Shown in pieces: positions 53,580 to 62,446 of a stretch of 64,000 nt of DNA (positions within the stretch are counted from its first letter, which is position 1; each line of letters opens with the position of its first letter). Below the pieces are notes generated by a model. The model made no database searches, was not told where the DNA came from, and saw nothing but the letters and a program-made list of their open reading frames with translations. Origin of the DNA: SZUA-76 sp945787585 (GTDB taxonomy: Bacteria; Pseudomonadota; Gammaproteobacteria; SZUA-140); NCBI GenBank assembly GCA_947258425.1, contig CAMYIG010000001.1:28771-92770 (forward strand), written 5' to 3'. The translations under genes were made by a program, and so were the position numbers.

Positions 53580-55323
53580 TACCCCTCGCGCTGGCCCATT
53601 CAAACGGCTGATCAGCTACGCACTACGTGATCGCAAGTTGTTACGTCAGGCGTTGATACTGCTGGTGATCGCCACCGCCGCCGATGTCGCCGGTCCGCTG
53701 CTAATCAAGGTATTTCTCGACGACTATGTGATACCCGGCAACTGGCAGCTCGATTCAATCATCTGGCTCGGCATCGCCTACATATTTTTTATGCTGGTCG
53801 CGGCAGGGGCCAACTACCTACAGGCGGTGCGGCTCAACATCATCGCGCAGGAATCGGTGCAGACCCTACGCGAACAGGTGTTTGCCAAGGTGATGCGCCT
53901 GCCACTAAGCCATTTTGATCACACCCCGACCGGCAGCATGATTTCGCGGATCACTAACGATACTGAGTCGATCAAGGAGCTCTATGTCAACGTGGTCGGA
54001 TCATTTATCCAGAACATGATGCGCATCCTCGGTGTGGTTATCGCGATGGCGATCCTCGACTGGCAGTTAATGATCATCTGCCTGCTGTTCGTGCCGATCG
54101 TCGCGGCGCTGATGTGGCTCTATCAACGCATCAGTGCGCCGCTGTTTCACCGCGCACGCGGTCTGCTTAGCGATATCAACGCCAGACTGCATGAGTCGAT
54201 TCAGGGCATGAAGGTAGTACAGCTCAGCGGGCAACAGCCACGCTTTCGCCGCGACTTCACCGCCCTTGCTGAATCGCACTATCAGGCACGACGCCGTAAT
54301 GTACAGCTCGATGCGTGGCTCTTGCGGCCATTGGTCGACCTGTTGCAGCTATTGATCCTTGGCGGACTCCTTTTCACCTTCGGTTATCAGTCACTCGATA
54401 ACCCGGTTGAGATCGGTGTGATCTACGCCTTTGTCGCTTACCTTGGGCGTTTTGCAGAACCACTGATCGAGATCACGCAACGCCTCACCCTCTACCAGCA
54501 GGCGATCGTTGCGGGTGAGCGTGTCTTTGAGTTACTCGATACTGAAATAAAGACAGAACCTCGTGACAACGATGCAGAGATCACACACGGCAAAATTGAG
54601 TTCAACCATGTTCACTTCAGTTATGACGGCACACAGCCGGTGATCAATGATCTCTCACTGGTAATCCCCGCAGGAAAATTTCACGCCATCATCGGTCACA
54701 CCGGCAGCGGCAAGAGTACGTTGACACAACTGCTGCTGCGTTTTTATCAGCCGCAACAGGGGACGGTTCAGATTGACGGTCATCCGTTGGATACCTTCAG
54801 CGAAGCAACGCTACGCCGTGCAGTCTGCATCGTACAACAGGACCCATTCATCTTTAACAGCAGTGTGCGCGACAACATCACTCTGGGAATGTCAGTCGAT
54901 GACAATACGATTATCGATGCAGCCCAACAGGCGGGGCTTCACTCGCATGTTGAACGCATGCCGCAAGGTTACGACACAATGCTCGATGAACGCGGCAGCA
55001 ATTTATCGACCGGACAACGGCAGCTACTGGCACTGGCGCGCGCACTGCTACACCGACCACAGGTTCTGATCCTTGACGAGGCCACCGCTAACATCGATAG
55101 CCACACCGAGGCAGCGATCCAGCAGGCACTACAAAAACTACACGGCAGGGTCACACTGCTGGTGATCGCACATCGTCTCTCCACCATCGAGAGAGCCGAT
55201 GAGATCGTCGTGCTTCATCAAGGTGAAATAGCACAACGCGGCAGCCATACCGCGCTGTTAAATACCGACGGTATCTACCAGCATCTCTATCAGATGCAGG
55301 CGATGGGACTGGAGGACGAATAG
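53569..55323 (+). CDS. mdlB: ABC exporter subunit, MdlB-like
   Basis: A 584-residue half-transporter from the ATG at 53569. The frame is open upstream to 53446, but that part overlaps mdlA and has no family similarity. Six membrane segments are followed by an ATPase with IIGHTGSGKST near residue 377, the variant signature LSTGQRQLLALARAL near 479 and a complete Walker B, VLILDEATANID. In E. coli MdlB the signature is similarly non-canonical and the catalytic Glu is present. It therefore complements the degenerate site of the MdlA-like partner. It lies at the inner membrane. Confidence 0.85.
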   Translation: MATNTPRAGPFKRLISYALRDRKLLRQALILLVIATAADVAGPLLIKVFLDDYVIPGNWQLDSIIWLGIAYIFFMLVAAGANYLQAVRLNIIAQESVQTLREQVFAKVMRLPLSHFDHTPTGSMISRITNDTESIKELYVNVVGSFIQNMMRILGVVIAMAILDWQLMIICLLFVPIVAALMWLYQRISAPLFHRARGLLSDINARLHESIQGMKVVQLSGQQPRFRRDFTALAESHYQARRRNVQLDAWLLRPLVDLLQLLILGGLLFTFGYQSLDNPVEIGVIYAFVAYLGRFAEPLIEITQRLTLYQQAIVAGERVFELLDTEIKTEPRDNDAEITHGKIEFNHVHFSYDGTQPVINDLSLVIPAGKFHAIIGHTGSGKSTLTQLLLRFYQPQQGTVQIDGHPLDTFSEATLRRAVCIVQQDPFIFNSSVRDNITLGMSVDDNTIIDAAQQAGLHSHVERMPQGYDTMLDERGSNLSTGQRQLLALARALLHRPQVLILDEATANIDSHTEAAIQQALQKLHGRVTLLVIAHRLSTIERADEIVVLHQGEIAQRGSHTALLNTDGIYQHLYQMQAMGLEDE

Positions 55324-55415
55324 GTTCGCAGCAGCCCGTATCACGTGCTGCAAAGCAAGTGCCGAGCATTTTGTGTTAAAGTTGAACCATCGTTAATAAT
55401 CAGGATTAACCCGCC

Positions 55416-56849
55416 ATGAGCGACGGCACCTTCTACTGGTACGACTACGAATCCTTTGGCCTTAATCCAATGTTCGACCGCCTCGCACAGTTTGGTGGTG
55501 TGCGTACCGATATGGATCTCAACATCATCGACGAACCGTTGATGATCTACTGCAAACCCGCCAACGATTTTCTACCCAATCCAACATCGTGTCTTATCAC
55601 TGGTATCACACCCCAAAAGGCGCTCGCAGAAGGATTACCCGAAGCCGAGTTCATTCGCCGTATCAACGACGAGTTTACGCAACCCAACACCTGCGTGCTG
55701 GGCTATAACAGTCTGCGCTTCGATGATGAGTTCACTCGTTACAGCCTCTATCGTAACCTACTCGACCCTTACGCACGTGAGTGGAAGAACGGTTGCTCAC
55801 GCTGGGATCTGCTCGACGTTGTCCGCATGACGCGCGCCCTTCGCCCCGAAGGGATCGAGTGGCCCACCAACGATGAGGGGCGACCTAGTGTGCGCCTTGA
55901 GGATCTGACCGTTGCCAACGGCATCAGTCATGAGTCGGCGCATGACGCGCTCTCCGATGTCTATGCGACCATCGCGGTTGCCAAACTCATCAAGGAAGCA
56001 CAGCCAAAACTCTACCAATACGCACTGGAAAATCGCAACAAGAACAAGATCCTCAAACTGCTCAATGTGCGTGAACAGAAACCGGTACTGCATGTCTCGG
56101 GTATGTACCCGATGGAACAGGGTAACCTTGCCGTAGTAGTGCCTGTTGCCGTACACCCGACCAATAAAAATGGCGTGATTGTGTTTGACCTTAGCTGTGA
56201 CCCGACTCCGCTCTATAAACTCAGTAAAGAGGATATTCACCAACGGATATTTACTCCGACTGCAGAGCTACCAGAAGGCATTGAACGACTTCCCCTGAAA
56301 ACGGTGCATGCCAACAAGTGCCCCATCATTGCACCACTCGCCACACTGACCGGTCATGCGGCCAAAAAATATAAGGTCGATCTCAACCGCTGCCGTGCTA
56401 ATCTTGACATCATCAAGGCCAATCCACCGCTGATGAAAAAATTACAGACCGTTTTCTCCGGCGCACAGTTTGAGAAACGCACCGATCCCGACCAGATACT
56501 CTATGGCGGCCCTTTTTTCAGCAATGATGACCGCGCACGTATGGACAAGATACAGCAGCTCTCCGCTGATGAACTCAAAAGCCACGCCCCCAGTTTTGAT
56601 GATTCACGGCTCGACGAGATGCTATTCCGTTTTCGCGCCCGCAACTACCCGGAATCACTGACGAGCGATGAACAGACCCGCTGGGAAGAGTTCCGCAACG
56701 ACCGACTGAACCGACCTGAAAAAGGCAAGCTGACCACCGATGAATTTTTTGCGGAACTGCAACGGCTACGCGATGAGCCGGAACGCAGTGGCAATGACTG
56801 GGCAATACTTGATGAAGTCGAGCAATACGGCAAATCTATCACGGCATAA
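55416..56849 (+). CDS. sbcB: Exodeoxyribonuclease I
   Basis: A 477-residue 3'-5' single-strand DNA exonuclease of standard length. It trims 3' overhangs in recombination and mismatch repair. The DEDD nuclease residues are visible: Asp10 and Glu12 in FYWYDYESFG, Asp in LGYNSLRFDDEFTRYS, and HDALSDVYATIAVA near residue 174. RWDLLDVVRMTRALRPEGI is also typical. The C-terminal SH3-like and helical parts are present, up to WAILDEVEQYG. It lies 92 bases after mdlB. Confidence 0.96.
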   Translation: MSDGTFYWYDYESFGLNPMFDRLAQFGGVRTDMDLNIIDEPLMIYCKPANDFLPNPTSCLITGITPQKALAEGLPEAEFIRRINDEFTQPNTCVLGYNSLRFDDEFTRYSLYRNLLDPYAREWKNGCSRWDLLDVVRMTRALRPEGIEWPTNDEGRPSVRLEDLTVANGISHESAHDALSDVYATIAVAKLIKEAQPKLYQYALENRNKNKILKLLNVREQKPVLHVSGMYPMEQGNLAVVVPVAVHPTNKNGVIVFDLSCDPTPLYKLSKEDIHQRIFTPTAELPEGIERLPLKTVHANKCPIIAPLATLTGHAAKKYKVDLNRCRANLDIIKANPPLMKKLQTVFSGAQFEKRTDPDQILYGGPFFSNDDRARMDKIQQLSADELKSHAPSFDDSRLDEMLFRFRARNYPESLTSDEQTRWEEFRNDRLNRPEKGKLTTDEFFAELQRLRDEPERSGNDWAILDEVEQYGKSITA

Positions 56850-56878
56850 TCAGAGGCTTTCTGAATGAGTAGCGCCGG

Positions 56879-57529
56879 ATGAAAACGATCCTCTGCCTCC
56901 ACGGCTATGCGATGAATAGTGAATGGTTACAGTCATGGCTTGACCCGATCCAGCAACGGCTGGGCAAGGATTACCAACTACTCTATCCGCAAGGCCCAAT
57001 CGAATGCCCTGCCGAAGAGGTGCGTGCGATGACGGCACGCTTTAACATGACACTGCCCGAAGAGCGAATAGGTAAAGGCAAAAACTGGTGCTGGTACCGC
57101 GCCGATGAAGCGAAGCCGCCGACCTATCATCAAATCGAAACGACACTCGATTTTCTCGCAGACTATTTTTCAACGCATGGCCCCATTGAAGGGGTCATCG
57201 GCTGGAGTCAGGGCGCGGTAATGACGGCGATACTCGCTGCACTCAGACAAAACGAACCCGAAAGCAATTTCAGCTTTAACTGGGCGATGCTTTGTGGTGG
57301 CTTTCTACCCGGTGACCCTCGCTATCGCCCACAGTTTGCGCAACCACTGACGCTACCAACGTTGCATGTAACGGGTACACAGGAGTCAGACTTTATGCAA
57401 CAGCAGGCCACTAAAATGTGCGCGGCCTTTGTCGATGCTGAACGACTCGACACCCCTTGCGGTCATATCATGCCGGTTAAATACCCTGACTATATGAACA
57501 AGATCGCAGACTGGATCATCAAAAGATGA
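56879..57529 (+). CDS. Serine hydrolase, FSH1-like alpha/beta hydrolase
   Basis: A 216-residue cytoplasmic alpha/beta hydrolase resembling the FSH1 (serine hydrolase) family. ILCLHGYAMNSEWL gives the oxyanion strand-loop. The nucleophile Ser110 is in IGWSQGAVMTA, and the late histidine is in TPCGHIMPVKYPD near residue 194. DKQ-type acidic residues lie between them but the exact Asp is uncertain. Substrates are probably small esters. It lies 29 bases after sbcB, on the same strand, so may share its transcript. Confidence 0.82.
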   Translation: MKTILCLHGYAMNSEWLQSWLDPIQQRLGKDYQLLYPQGPIECPAEEVRAMTARFNMTLPEERIGKGKNWCWYRADEAKPPTYHQIETTLDFLADYFSTHGPIEGVIGWSQGAVMTAILAALRQNEPESNFSFNWAMLCGGFLPGDPRYRPQFAQPLTLPTLHVTGTQESDFMQQQATKMCAAFVDAERLDTPCGHIMPVKYPDYMNKIADWIIKR

Positions 57530-57545
57530 TCAGCAATCCTGACTA

Positions 57546-58670
57546 ATGAAAGGCTTCCGTTATAGCTGGTGCCTGCTCATAGTCACGTTGATAACGCTGC
57601 TATTTAGTCAACTCCTTCAGCCTGTCATCGCAAGCCAACAGTCCTCTTCATCAAACAATCACTGGAATACGCCATTTCAGGTCAGAGACTACACCTTCCC
57701 CAGTTTTCTGCTGCTAGGCTTCTCACCAACGCCGGCCAAACCGCTTGAACACGGACATCATCACATTAATTTTAGCTACAGTGTCGTGAATGACTTTCAG
57801 GTGAGCGCAACCGTCGAACAATATCTAAAAGAGCGCCACGGTGGTAAACGTCGTCCACTTGATAGCGCCGACATCGACTTCATTCGTAACTTACCGCAGG
57901 GTGAGGGCTACTACATTGATGGCGAATTCACTATGCTTGAGCTCAACTACAATTTCGGCCTCGGAGACAACCTCGAACTAGGCATCACCACCAGCTATAT
58001 CTTCTATGGCGGGCGACTGCTAGATGGTGTGATCTATGACTTCCATGATGCGATCGATATCGGCCAGCAGGGACGAGAGTACGTAGCCGATAATCAGGTT
58101 CAGGTAGTGCTTGCACGCGATCACGGCGAGGACATTGTGCTTTCACAGCGTCCCAGTAGAGGTGGTTTTACCGATCCAGCCATTTACCTACGCACCGCCT
58201 TTCCCGTTCCTTATTTTGAATGGCAGGGAAAATTAAGCCTTGGCATAAAGCCAGCGCTGGTGAGTGAACGCAAGTTTATTTCCAGTGGTAACTGGGACGG
58301 CGGTTTTCAGTTAACGTTGGATAAGCAGACAAGCCACAATATATACACTATTAACACCGGTTATATTTACACAGGCGGGTTCGAGCAGACGGACTTTAAC
58401 CCACCATCGCTGCCCTATATCGATCTTGGCTGGCGACATCGCTATACTAAATGGCCGAGTATTCGCTCACAAATACAGATTCACCTGGCAGAGCATCCCT
58501 ATCGGGACCTGGTCGATTCAGCACTCAGTGAACTACAGTTTCAGTTAACCCTCGGTTTCAAGTGGAAGCTCAACGCTGGTATGCTGGGCGTAGCGCTCTC
58601 TGAAAATGTGCTCAATTTTGATAACACACCTGATGTCGTACTCCATCTAAGCTGGGAGCGTTTTCATTAA
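57546..58670 (+). CDS. DUF3187-like exported protein, probable outer-membrane barrel
   Basis: A 374-residue exported protein. The signal peptide spans about residues 8-30 (LLIVTLITLLFSQLLQPVIA). The mature part begins with NTPFQVRDYTFPSFLLLGFSP and continues with amphipathic strands (HHINFSYSVVNDFQV, FTMLELNYNFGLGDNLELGI). It resembles DUF3187 proteins. It ends in a strand with a C-terminal aromatic region (LHLSWERFH), as outer-membrane barrels do. The function is unknown. It follows the hydrolase after 16 bases. Confidence 0.75.
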   Translation: MKGFRYSWCLLIVTLITLLFSQLLQPVIASQQSSSSNNHWNTPFQVRDYTFPSFLLLGFSPTPAKPLEHGHHHINFSYSVVNDFQVSATVEQYLKERHGGKRRPLDSADIDFIRNLPQGEGYYIDGEFTMLELNYNFGLGDNLELGITTSYIFYGGRLLDGVIYDFHDAIDIGQQGREYVADNQVQVVLARDHGEDIVLSQRPSRGGFTDPAIYLRTAFPVPYFEWQGKLSLGIKPALVSERKFISSGNWDGGFQLTLDKQTSHNIYTINTGYIYTGGFEQTDFNPPSLPYIDLGWRHRYTKWPSIRSQIQIHLAEHPYRDLVDSALSELQFQLTLGFKWKLNAGMLGVALSENVLNFDNTPDVVLHLSWERFH

Positions 58671-58672
58671 CA

Positions 58673-59635
58673 TTAACGATTTCTCCGCATAACCGGCCAG
58701 CAGTCACTAACAATAATCCCCCGTGTTAGCTCATGCCACCCCCTGTCCTGGTGCACCAGCTCTGCCACCATCAATGAAGGGCCTCCTGATTCAAAATGAT
58801 CCGCCACCATCTCAGCCAGCGCTATTGAAGTTAGTAGTCCCTCTTCTGTTTCACAGTAATAATGGGCCAGCCATTTCATGCGCGGCAGCACTATCCAGCG
58901 CCTGCTGCTATCTCGCGTTGACAGCCAATCGTTAAGATTGCTACTTCGGCACCACCAACCTCGCTCATGAAATGAAGATAACTCTTCGGCCACGCGTACC
59001 GTTTCCCATTCGCACTCGACGGGGTAAAAGAGCCGCCCCTTGATAAAGGCCCGGGGAATAATTTCATCATTTATGTGCCGCAGATTCAGCTGTTTGCGGA
59101 CCTGTAGTGACTCACTCAGGCATAGCTGCCGGTCAAACACATGGGTCAGTTTTCGCTGCAGACGGTCGCGTGCATTGGGGCCGATAAACTCACCCTCGAA
59201 CCAGAGATAAAACTTAACCGTCACTTCCCAGTGCACCAGCGTGGCATCTTGATGCTGGCGAAACAGGAAATCAAACTCACCGAGCTGCCGTCTATCTTGT
59301 GAAATCACGCGGTTACGCGCTACCAACTGATAACCGAGCAGCTCTGTGAGCCAGTACTCAATTAAGGTCTCAAAATAGCTGCCAAGCCGTTCTGTTTTTC
59401 TGGCGGCTATCCACTGTGTAAGTGGTGCAGGATTGAAATCCAGCTGCTCAAGTCTGGCGAGCCCAATCTGGTAACACCCGCGACACCATGCATCGTCGAC
59501 AACACGGCCACGATAGTTCGCAGCGGTATGCTCAATCAACCCCGGCATCGTCATAACTGCAACGAGCTCACGTACCGGCTGGCATCGCCATACAGGCTGC
59601 GTCAAATCTCTTTTACCAGTCCGTGTCATTGCCAT
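58673..59635 (-). CDS. DUF1853 family protein, possible PD-(D/E)XK nuclease fold
   Basis: A 320-residue protein from the ATG at 59635; a GTG at 59638 is an alternative. It matches the DUF1853 pattern: RLGSYFETLIEYWL near residue 80, then LVARNRVISQDRRQLGEFDFLFR and VHWEVTVKFYL. An N-terminal Glu, then EFDFLF and EVTVK, are arranged as in PD-(D/E)XK nucleases. That functional reading is inference. It is the last gene of a tightly overlapped trio: its ATG overlaps the stop of the preceding gene (TGATG). Confidence 0.75.
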   Translation of the reverse strand: MAMTRTGKRDLTQPVWRCQPVRELVAVMTMPGLIEHTAANYRGRVVDDAWCRGCYQIGLARLEQLDFNPAPLTQWIAARKTERLGSYFETLIEYWLTELLGYQLVARNRVISQDRRQLGEFDFLFRQHQDATLVHWEVTVKFYLWFEGEFIGPNARDRLQRKLTHVFDRQLCLSESLQVRKQLNLRHINDEIIPRAFIKGRLFYPVECEWETVRVAEELSSFHERGWWCRSSNLNDWLSTRDSSRRWIVLPRMKWLAHYYCETEEGLLTSIALAEMVADHFESGGPSLMVAELVHQDRGWHELTRGIIVSDCWPVMRRNR

Positions 59636-60447
59636 CACTTCGATCCATAAGTCTGTACACGCTTACGCCACCCTGCTAGCCAGCGTGACTCATCACGCGG
59701 TGCATTCGCCACACGCCGGGTCAACACCTCATCCGCTGCACGTGCATACTCAGCCATCGTATCGTGCGTACCCGAACGCATCGCCTGTAGCAGCTGCAAT
59801 AAACCCCAGCCTTCGCCGCGGTAGCGCTCTTTATGTGAGACCCCTTCCCCTTTGAAATTGACGTAGTCGATCAATGCATAAATACCATTGGACGACTGCG
59901 CTACACGGTAAAATTGCTGCTCGACATGTCGTCGCTGCACTTCATCCTCAAGCGTTGCGAGCATCTTTGGCAACGCCCCTTCAAGACGTTTGATAATAAA
60001 GGCCATCTGTTGCGCAATCGTTTTCTGCATCAGTTCGCGCAACTCATGCACGCGCCATGAATTGATGGCATTGTAAAACTCATCACGGTTCGACCACGGG
60101 GCATCGCCTGCATTTGTCAGCCACACAGGCACTGCAACACTTTGCTGTAAATGGTTAAGCAGCGCTGGAAAGCTTTCGACAAAGGGCCCTTCGACACCCT
60201 TCGGGTACCAGATAAAATGACCGATGCCGAGTGAGGGGAAATCTTCACCCCTGTTCCACACCACAAGATTTTCAACCTTACCCGCCCCTTCATTTTGCCA
60301 GATGCGCCTGCCGATCTCCGCGGCCTCACTTTCAGATAGCTGGATCTCAAAATCATTTGCAGGCGTCATCAGCGGTGGCAATGAGAGATCTGCCGACACA
60401 GCCAGCGGCGGCATCCATAACAGCAGTAATAGAAGCACTTTTTTCAT
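59635..60447 (-). CDS. Exported protein of unknown function
   Basis: A 270-residue protein with a signal peptide (LLLLLLWMPPLAVSA). The mature part contains IGRRIWQNEGAGKVENLVVW and GEDFPSLGIGHFIWYPKGV near residues 45-85. It later has a GEGWGLLQLLQAM segment. The conserved Glu and Gly-rich loop loosely resemble lysozyme-like folds. I cannot assign a reaction. It is located in the periplasm by prediction. The start overlaps the stop of the deoxyinosine glycosylase gene by four bases (ATGA), so the two are translationally coupled. Confidence 0.7.
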   Translation of the reverse strand: MKKVLLLLLLWMPPLAVSADLSLPPLMTPANDFEIQLSESEAAEIGRRIWQNEGAGKVENLVVWNRGEDFPSLGIGHFIWYPKGVEGPFVESFPALLNHLQQSVAVPVWLTNAGDAPWSNRDEFYNAINSWRVHELRELMQKTIAQQMAFIIKRLEGALPKMLATLEDEVQRRHVEQQFYRVAQSSNGIYALIDYVNFKGEGVSHKERYRGEGWGLLQLLQAMRSGTHDTMAEYARAADEVLTRRVANAPRDESRWLAGWRKRVQTYGSK

Positions 60448-60971
60448 CGTGCTATTACATCACGCACACGTTGCCACTGCGCCAGTTTTTGCTCAAAGGA
60501 GATCGCCGCGTGCGCAGGACTGGTCGATGGCAGCCGCTGCATCTCAAGGTCAAACCCATTCGCAATCAGCAGTGGCAGTGCATGGCGTTTAAACGAAGCC
60601 TCAGCCTGCGCGCCATTGAAAAACAGAAATCGAATCGATGGGTAATCGTTAAAAAAACTGACAAAATCATTGGCGACCACCGATGATGGTTCAATCGCAG
60701 CATCAAGGCTACCCTCACGCACACAGTGCTGCATCACATCCCACAGCGCAATGCGGTGTTCCTGTAACAGCGCCAGACGCGCTTCGTAGTCGATGTCTAA
60801 CTCTGCATTAAAGAGTCGGCAGATGATTCGCCAGAAGGCGTTACGCGGATGCGCGTAATACTGCGTAGCGTCCAGTGATGCCTGGCCAGGCATCGAGCCG
60901 AGGATCAGCACCGTCGCCGCTGACGTGGCCACGGGTGGAAATCCAGTAATGGTGTGCTCCTTGTTTGTCAT
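60444..60971 (-). CDS. DNA-deoxyinosine glycosylase (UDG superfamily)
   Basis: A 175-residue protein from the ATG at 60971, chosen because GGAG lies directly upstream; a longer frame runs to 61037. It matches the hypoxanthine-DNA glycosylase branch of the uracil-DNA glycosylase superfamily: VLILGSMPGQASLDATQYYA and HPRNAFWRIICRLF near residues 22-55, then LWDVMQHCVREGSLD and the C-terminal LPSTSPAHAAISFEQK loop. It should remove hypoxanthine from DNA after adenine deamination. It heads the operon with the exported protein and DUF1853. Confidence 0.88.
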   Translation of the reverse strand: MTNKEHTITGFPPVATSAATVLILGSMPGQASLDATQYYAHPRNAFWRIICRLFNAELDIDYEARLALLQEHRIALWDVMQHCVREGSLDAAIEPSSVVANDFVSFFNDYPSIRFLFFNGAQAEASFKRHALPLLIANGFDLEMQRLPSTSPAHAAISFEQKLAQWQRVRDVIAR

Positions 60972-61110
60972 CCTCGCTCCACATGGCTGATCACTCGATA
61001 ACGCTCTTTTTTCATCAATCTGGCCCATGAATTGCATTTATCCACACAACAGCATTAATTAAAAACACGTCAATCATAATAACGACAAGATCCGATGGAG
61101 ACCAGCACCC

Positions 61111-61446
61111 ATGGCAGCACCAATTTCCAATAATAATCAACTACTTACCGAGCATAGACGGGCCGGCAACGGCGCCAGCGAAGGTGCGGGGAATAACAGC
61201 CCAGACGCCACCACAAAGGTAGAAACGGCCACTCAGCGGCAAGATGATGCCATTAACGTCAGTAATACGGCACAGGCGCTGGGGAATTCCACCGCGAGCC
61301 AAAGCTCAGGCACCATTCAAAATGCTGCACAGGCGACTGAGCTCGCACAGAAAATCGCTGACTTTTTCACTGAAAATGGCCCCGGTGCGTTAGCCGCACA
61401 CGGCAACGGCAATGCAAGCCTCGCCGAGCTGTTAAAGGCGAGCTAA
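61111..61446 (+). CDS. Small Ala/Asn/Ser-rich protein of unknown function
   Basis: A 111-residue protein of low complexity in its first 70 residues. The C-terminal part looks helical (ATELAQKIADFFTENGPGAL, then LAELLKAS). The middle segment DAINVSNTAQALG resembles the motif of small proteins that carry a NVS/VSxxAQ string before a helix, such as flagellum-related peptides. This is a weak similarity and I assign no function. It has no signal peptide. It is divergent from the deoxyinosine glycosylase gene and has its own terminator. Confidence 0.6.
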   Translation: MAAPISNNNQLLTEHRRAGNGASEGAGNNSPDATTKVETATQRQDDAINVSNTAQALGNSTASQSSGTIQNAAQATELAQKIADFFTENGPGALAAHGNGNASLAELLKAS

Positions 61447-61472
61447 GTCTAAATTTTGTTTTAACCCCTCTT

Positions 61473-61500
61473 AGGCCCAGGTAAAACTGGGCCTTTTTTT
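61473..61500 (+). terminator. Intrinsic terminator after the small Ala-rich protein gene
   Basis: An 8-bp stem AGGCCCAG/CTGGGCCT with a five-to-six-base loop is followed by a run of seven T residues. It lies 27 bases after the stop codon. Confidence 0.9.
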
Positions 61501-61537
61501 ATCCGCGATATCACCGCTCAACAAAGAATGGCACCCC

Positions 61538-62371
61538 TTACTTAAACAGGCCATTCAAATAATCGACCAGTCGCTCGCGATTTTCCTTTGAGTTAAATGT
61601 ATCGATATGATGACCTCCCTCGATAATCCACAGACGCTTCGGCCCATTTGCCAACCGATACAGCTGTTCACTATGCGCGGGGAGCACCGTTTTATCCCGA
61701 TCCCCGTGGATCAACAGCACCGGGATATCATTGATCTCTGCAATCGCACGACCGGGATGATAGGCATCCGAGATCGTCCATGAGAGCGGCCACTGCAACG
61801 GCCAGGTGAGCCAGAAACTGCCCAGTGCCTCCCGCGCAACCTTGCGGTAGCTGCTGAAACTGCTTTCGACAATCAATGCCTGTATTTTATCGCGATGTTC
61901 GCTAGTGGCGGTGGTACTGATGGCGATCGCCCCCCCGATGCTCTGCCCAAAGAGTACCAGTGGTACGCCGCTAGCCTCGGGCTGTTCCAGTAGCACTGGG
62001 ACAGCGCGTGCGGCATCCTCATGCACCCCCGCTAACGACGCCTCCCCAGACGACCTGCCGTAGCCACGATAATCAAACAGGAAGACATTGAAATTCCGCT
62101 CAGGCATCCAGTAGACACTGCCCAGGTGAGTGCTGATATTTTCTGCATTGCCGTGCATAAATAACACCGTGGCTGTCGCTGGCTGAGTGGCGGCGGGTAA
62201 CATCCAGCCATGCAACTGCGTGCCATCACGGGAGGTAAATTCAATATCGCGATACTCCAGCCCAACATCGGCCGGTGTTCTTATTAGCGTGGGATGGGGG
62301 TAAAAGAGAAACTGACTACAGCCTGCAAGCAGGGTAATACAAAGCAGTAACAGCAGGGTTCTATAGCGCAT
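61538..62371 (-). CDS. Lipoprotein alpha/beta hydrolase
   Basis: A 277-residue hydrolase from the ATG at 62371; a longer frame begins at 62410 but lacks a charged N-region close to the hydrophobic core. The signal peptide ends in the lipobox LLAGC. The alpha/beta hydrolase core is clear: VLFMHGNAENISTH (oxyanion region), VFLFDYRGYGRSSG, nucleophile in LFGQSIGGAIAI, the Asp in LLIHGDRDKTVLP, and His in IEGGHHIDTF. It resembles the BEM46/ABHD13-like family. It is probably anchored in the envelope; the natural ester or amide substrate is unknown. Confidence 0.85.
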   Translation of the reverse strand: MRYRTLLLLLCITLLAGCSQFLFYPHPTLIRTPADVGLEYRDIEFTSRDGTQLHGWMLPAATQPATATVLFMHGNAENISTHLGSVYWMPERNFNVFLFDYRGYGRSSGEASLAGVHEDAARAVPVLLEQPEASGVPLVLFGQSIGGAIAISTTATSEHRDKIQALIVESSFSSYRKVAREALGSFWLTWPLQWPLSWTISDAYHPGRAIAEINDIPVLLIHGDRDKTVLPAHSEQLYRLANGPKRLWIIEGGHHIDTFNSKENRERLVDYLNGLFK

Positions 62372-62446
62372 TATATTAAACGTTCGATTGCAATCGATGA
62401 CATTCATCATGGCAACAGTATAACCCCCGCCGCAAGCTATTTTTAG

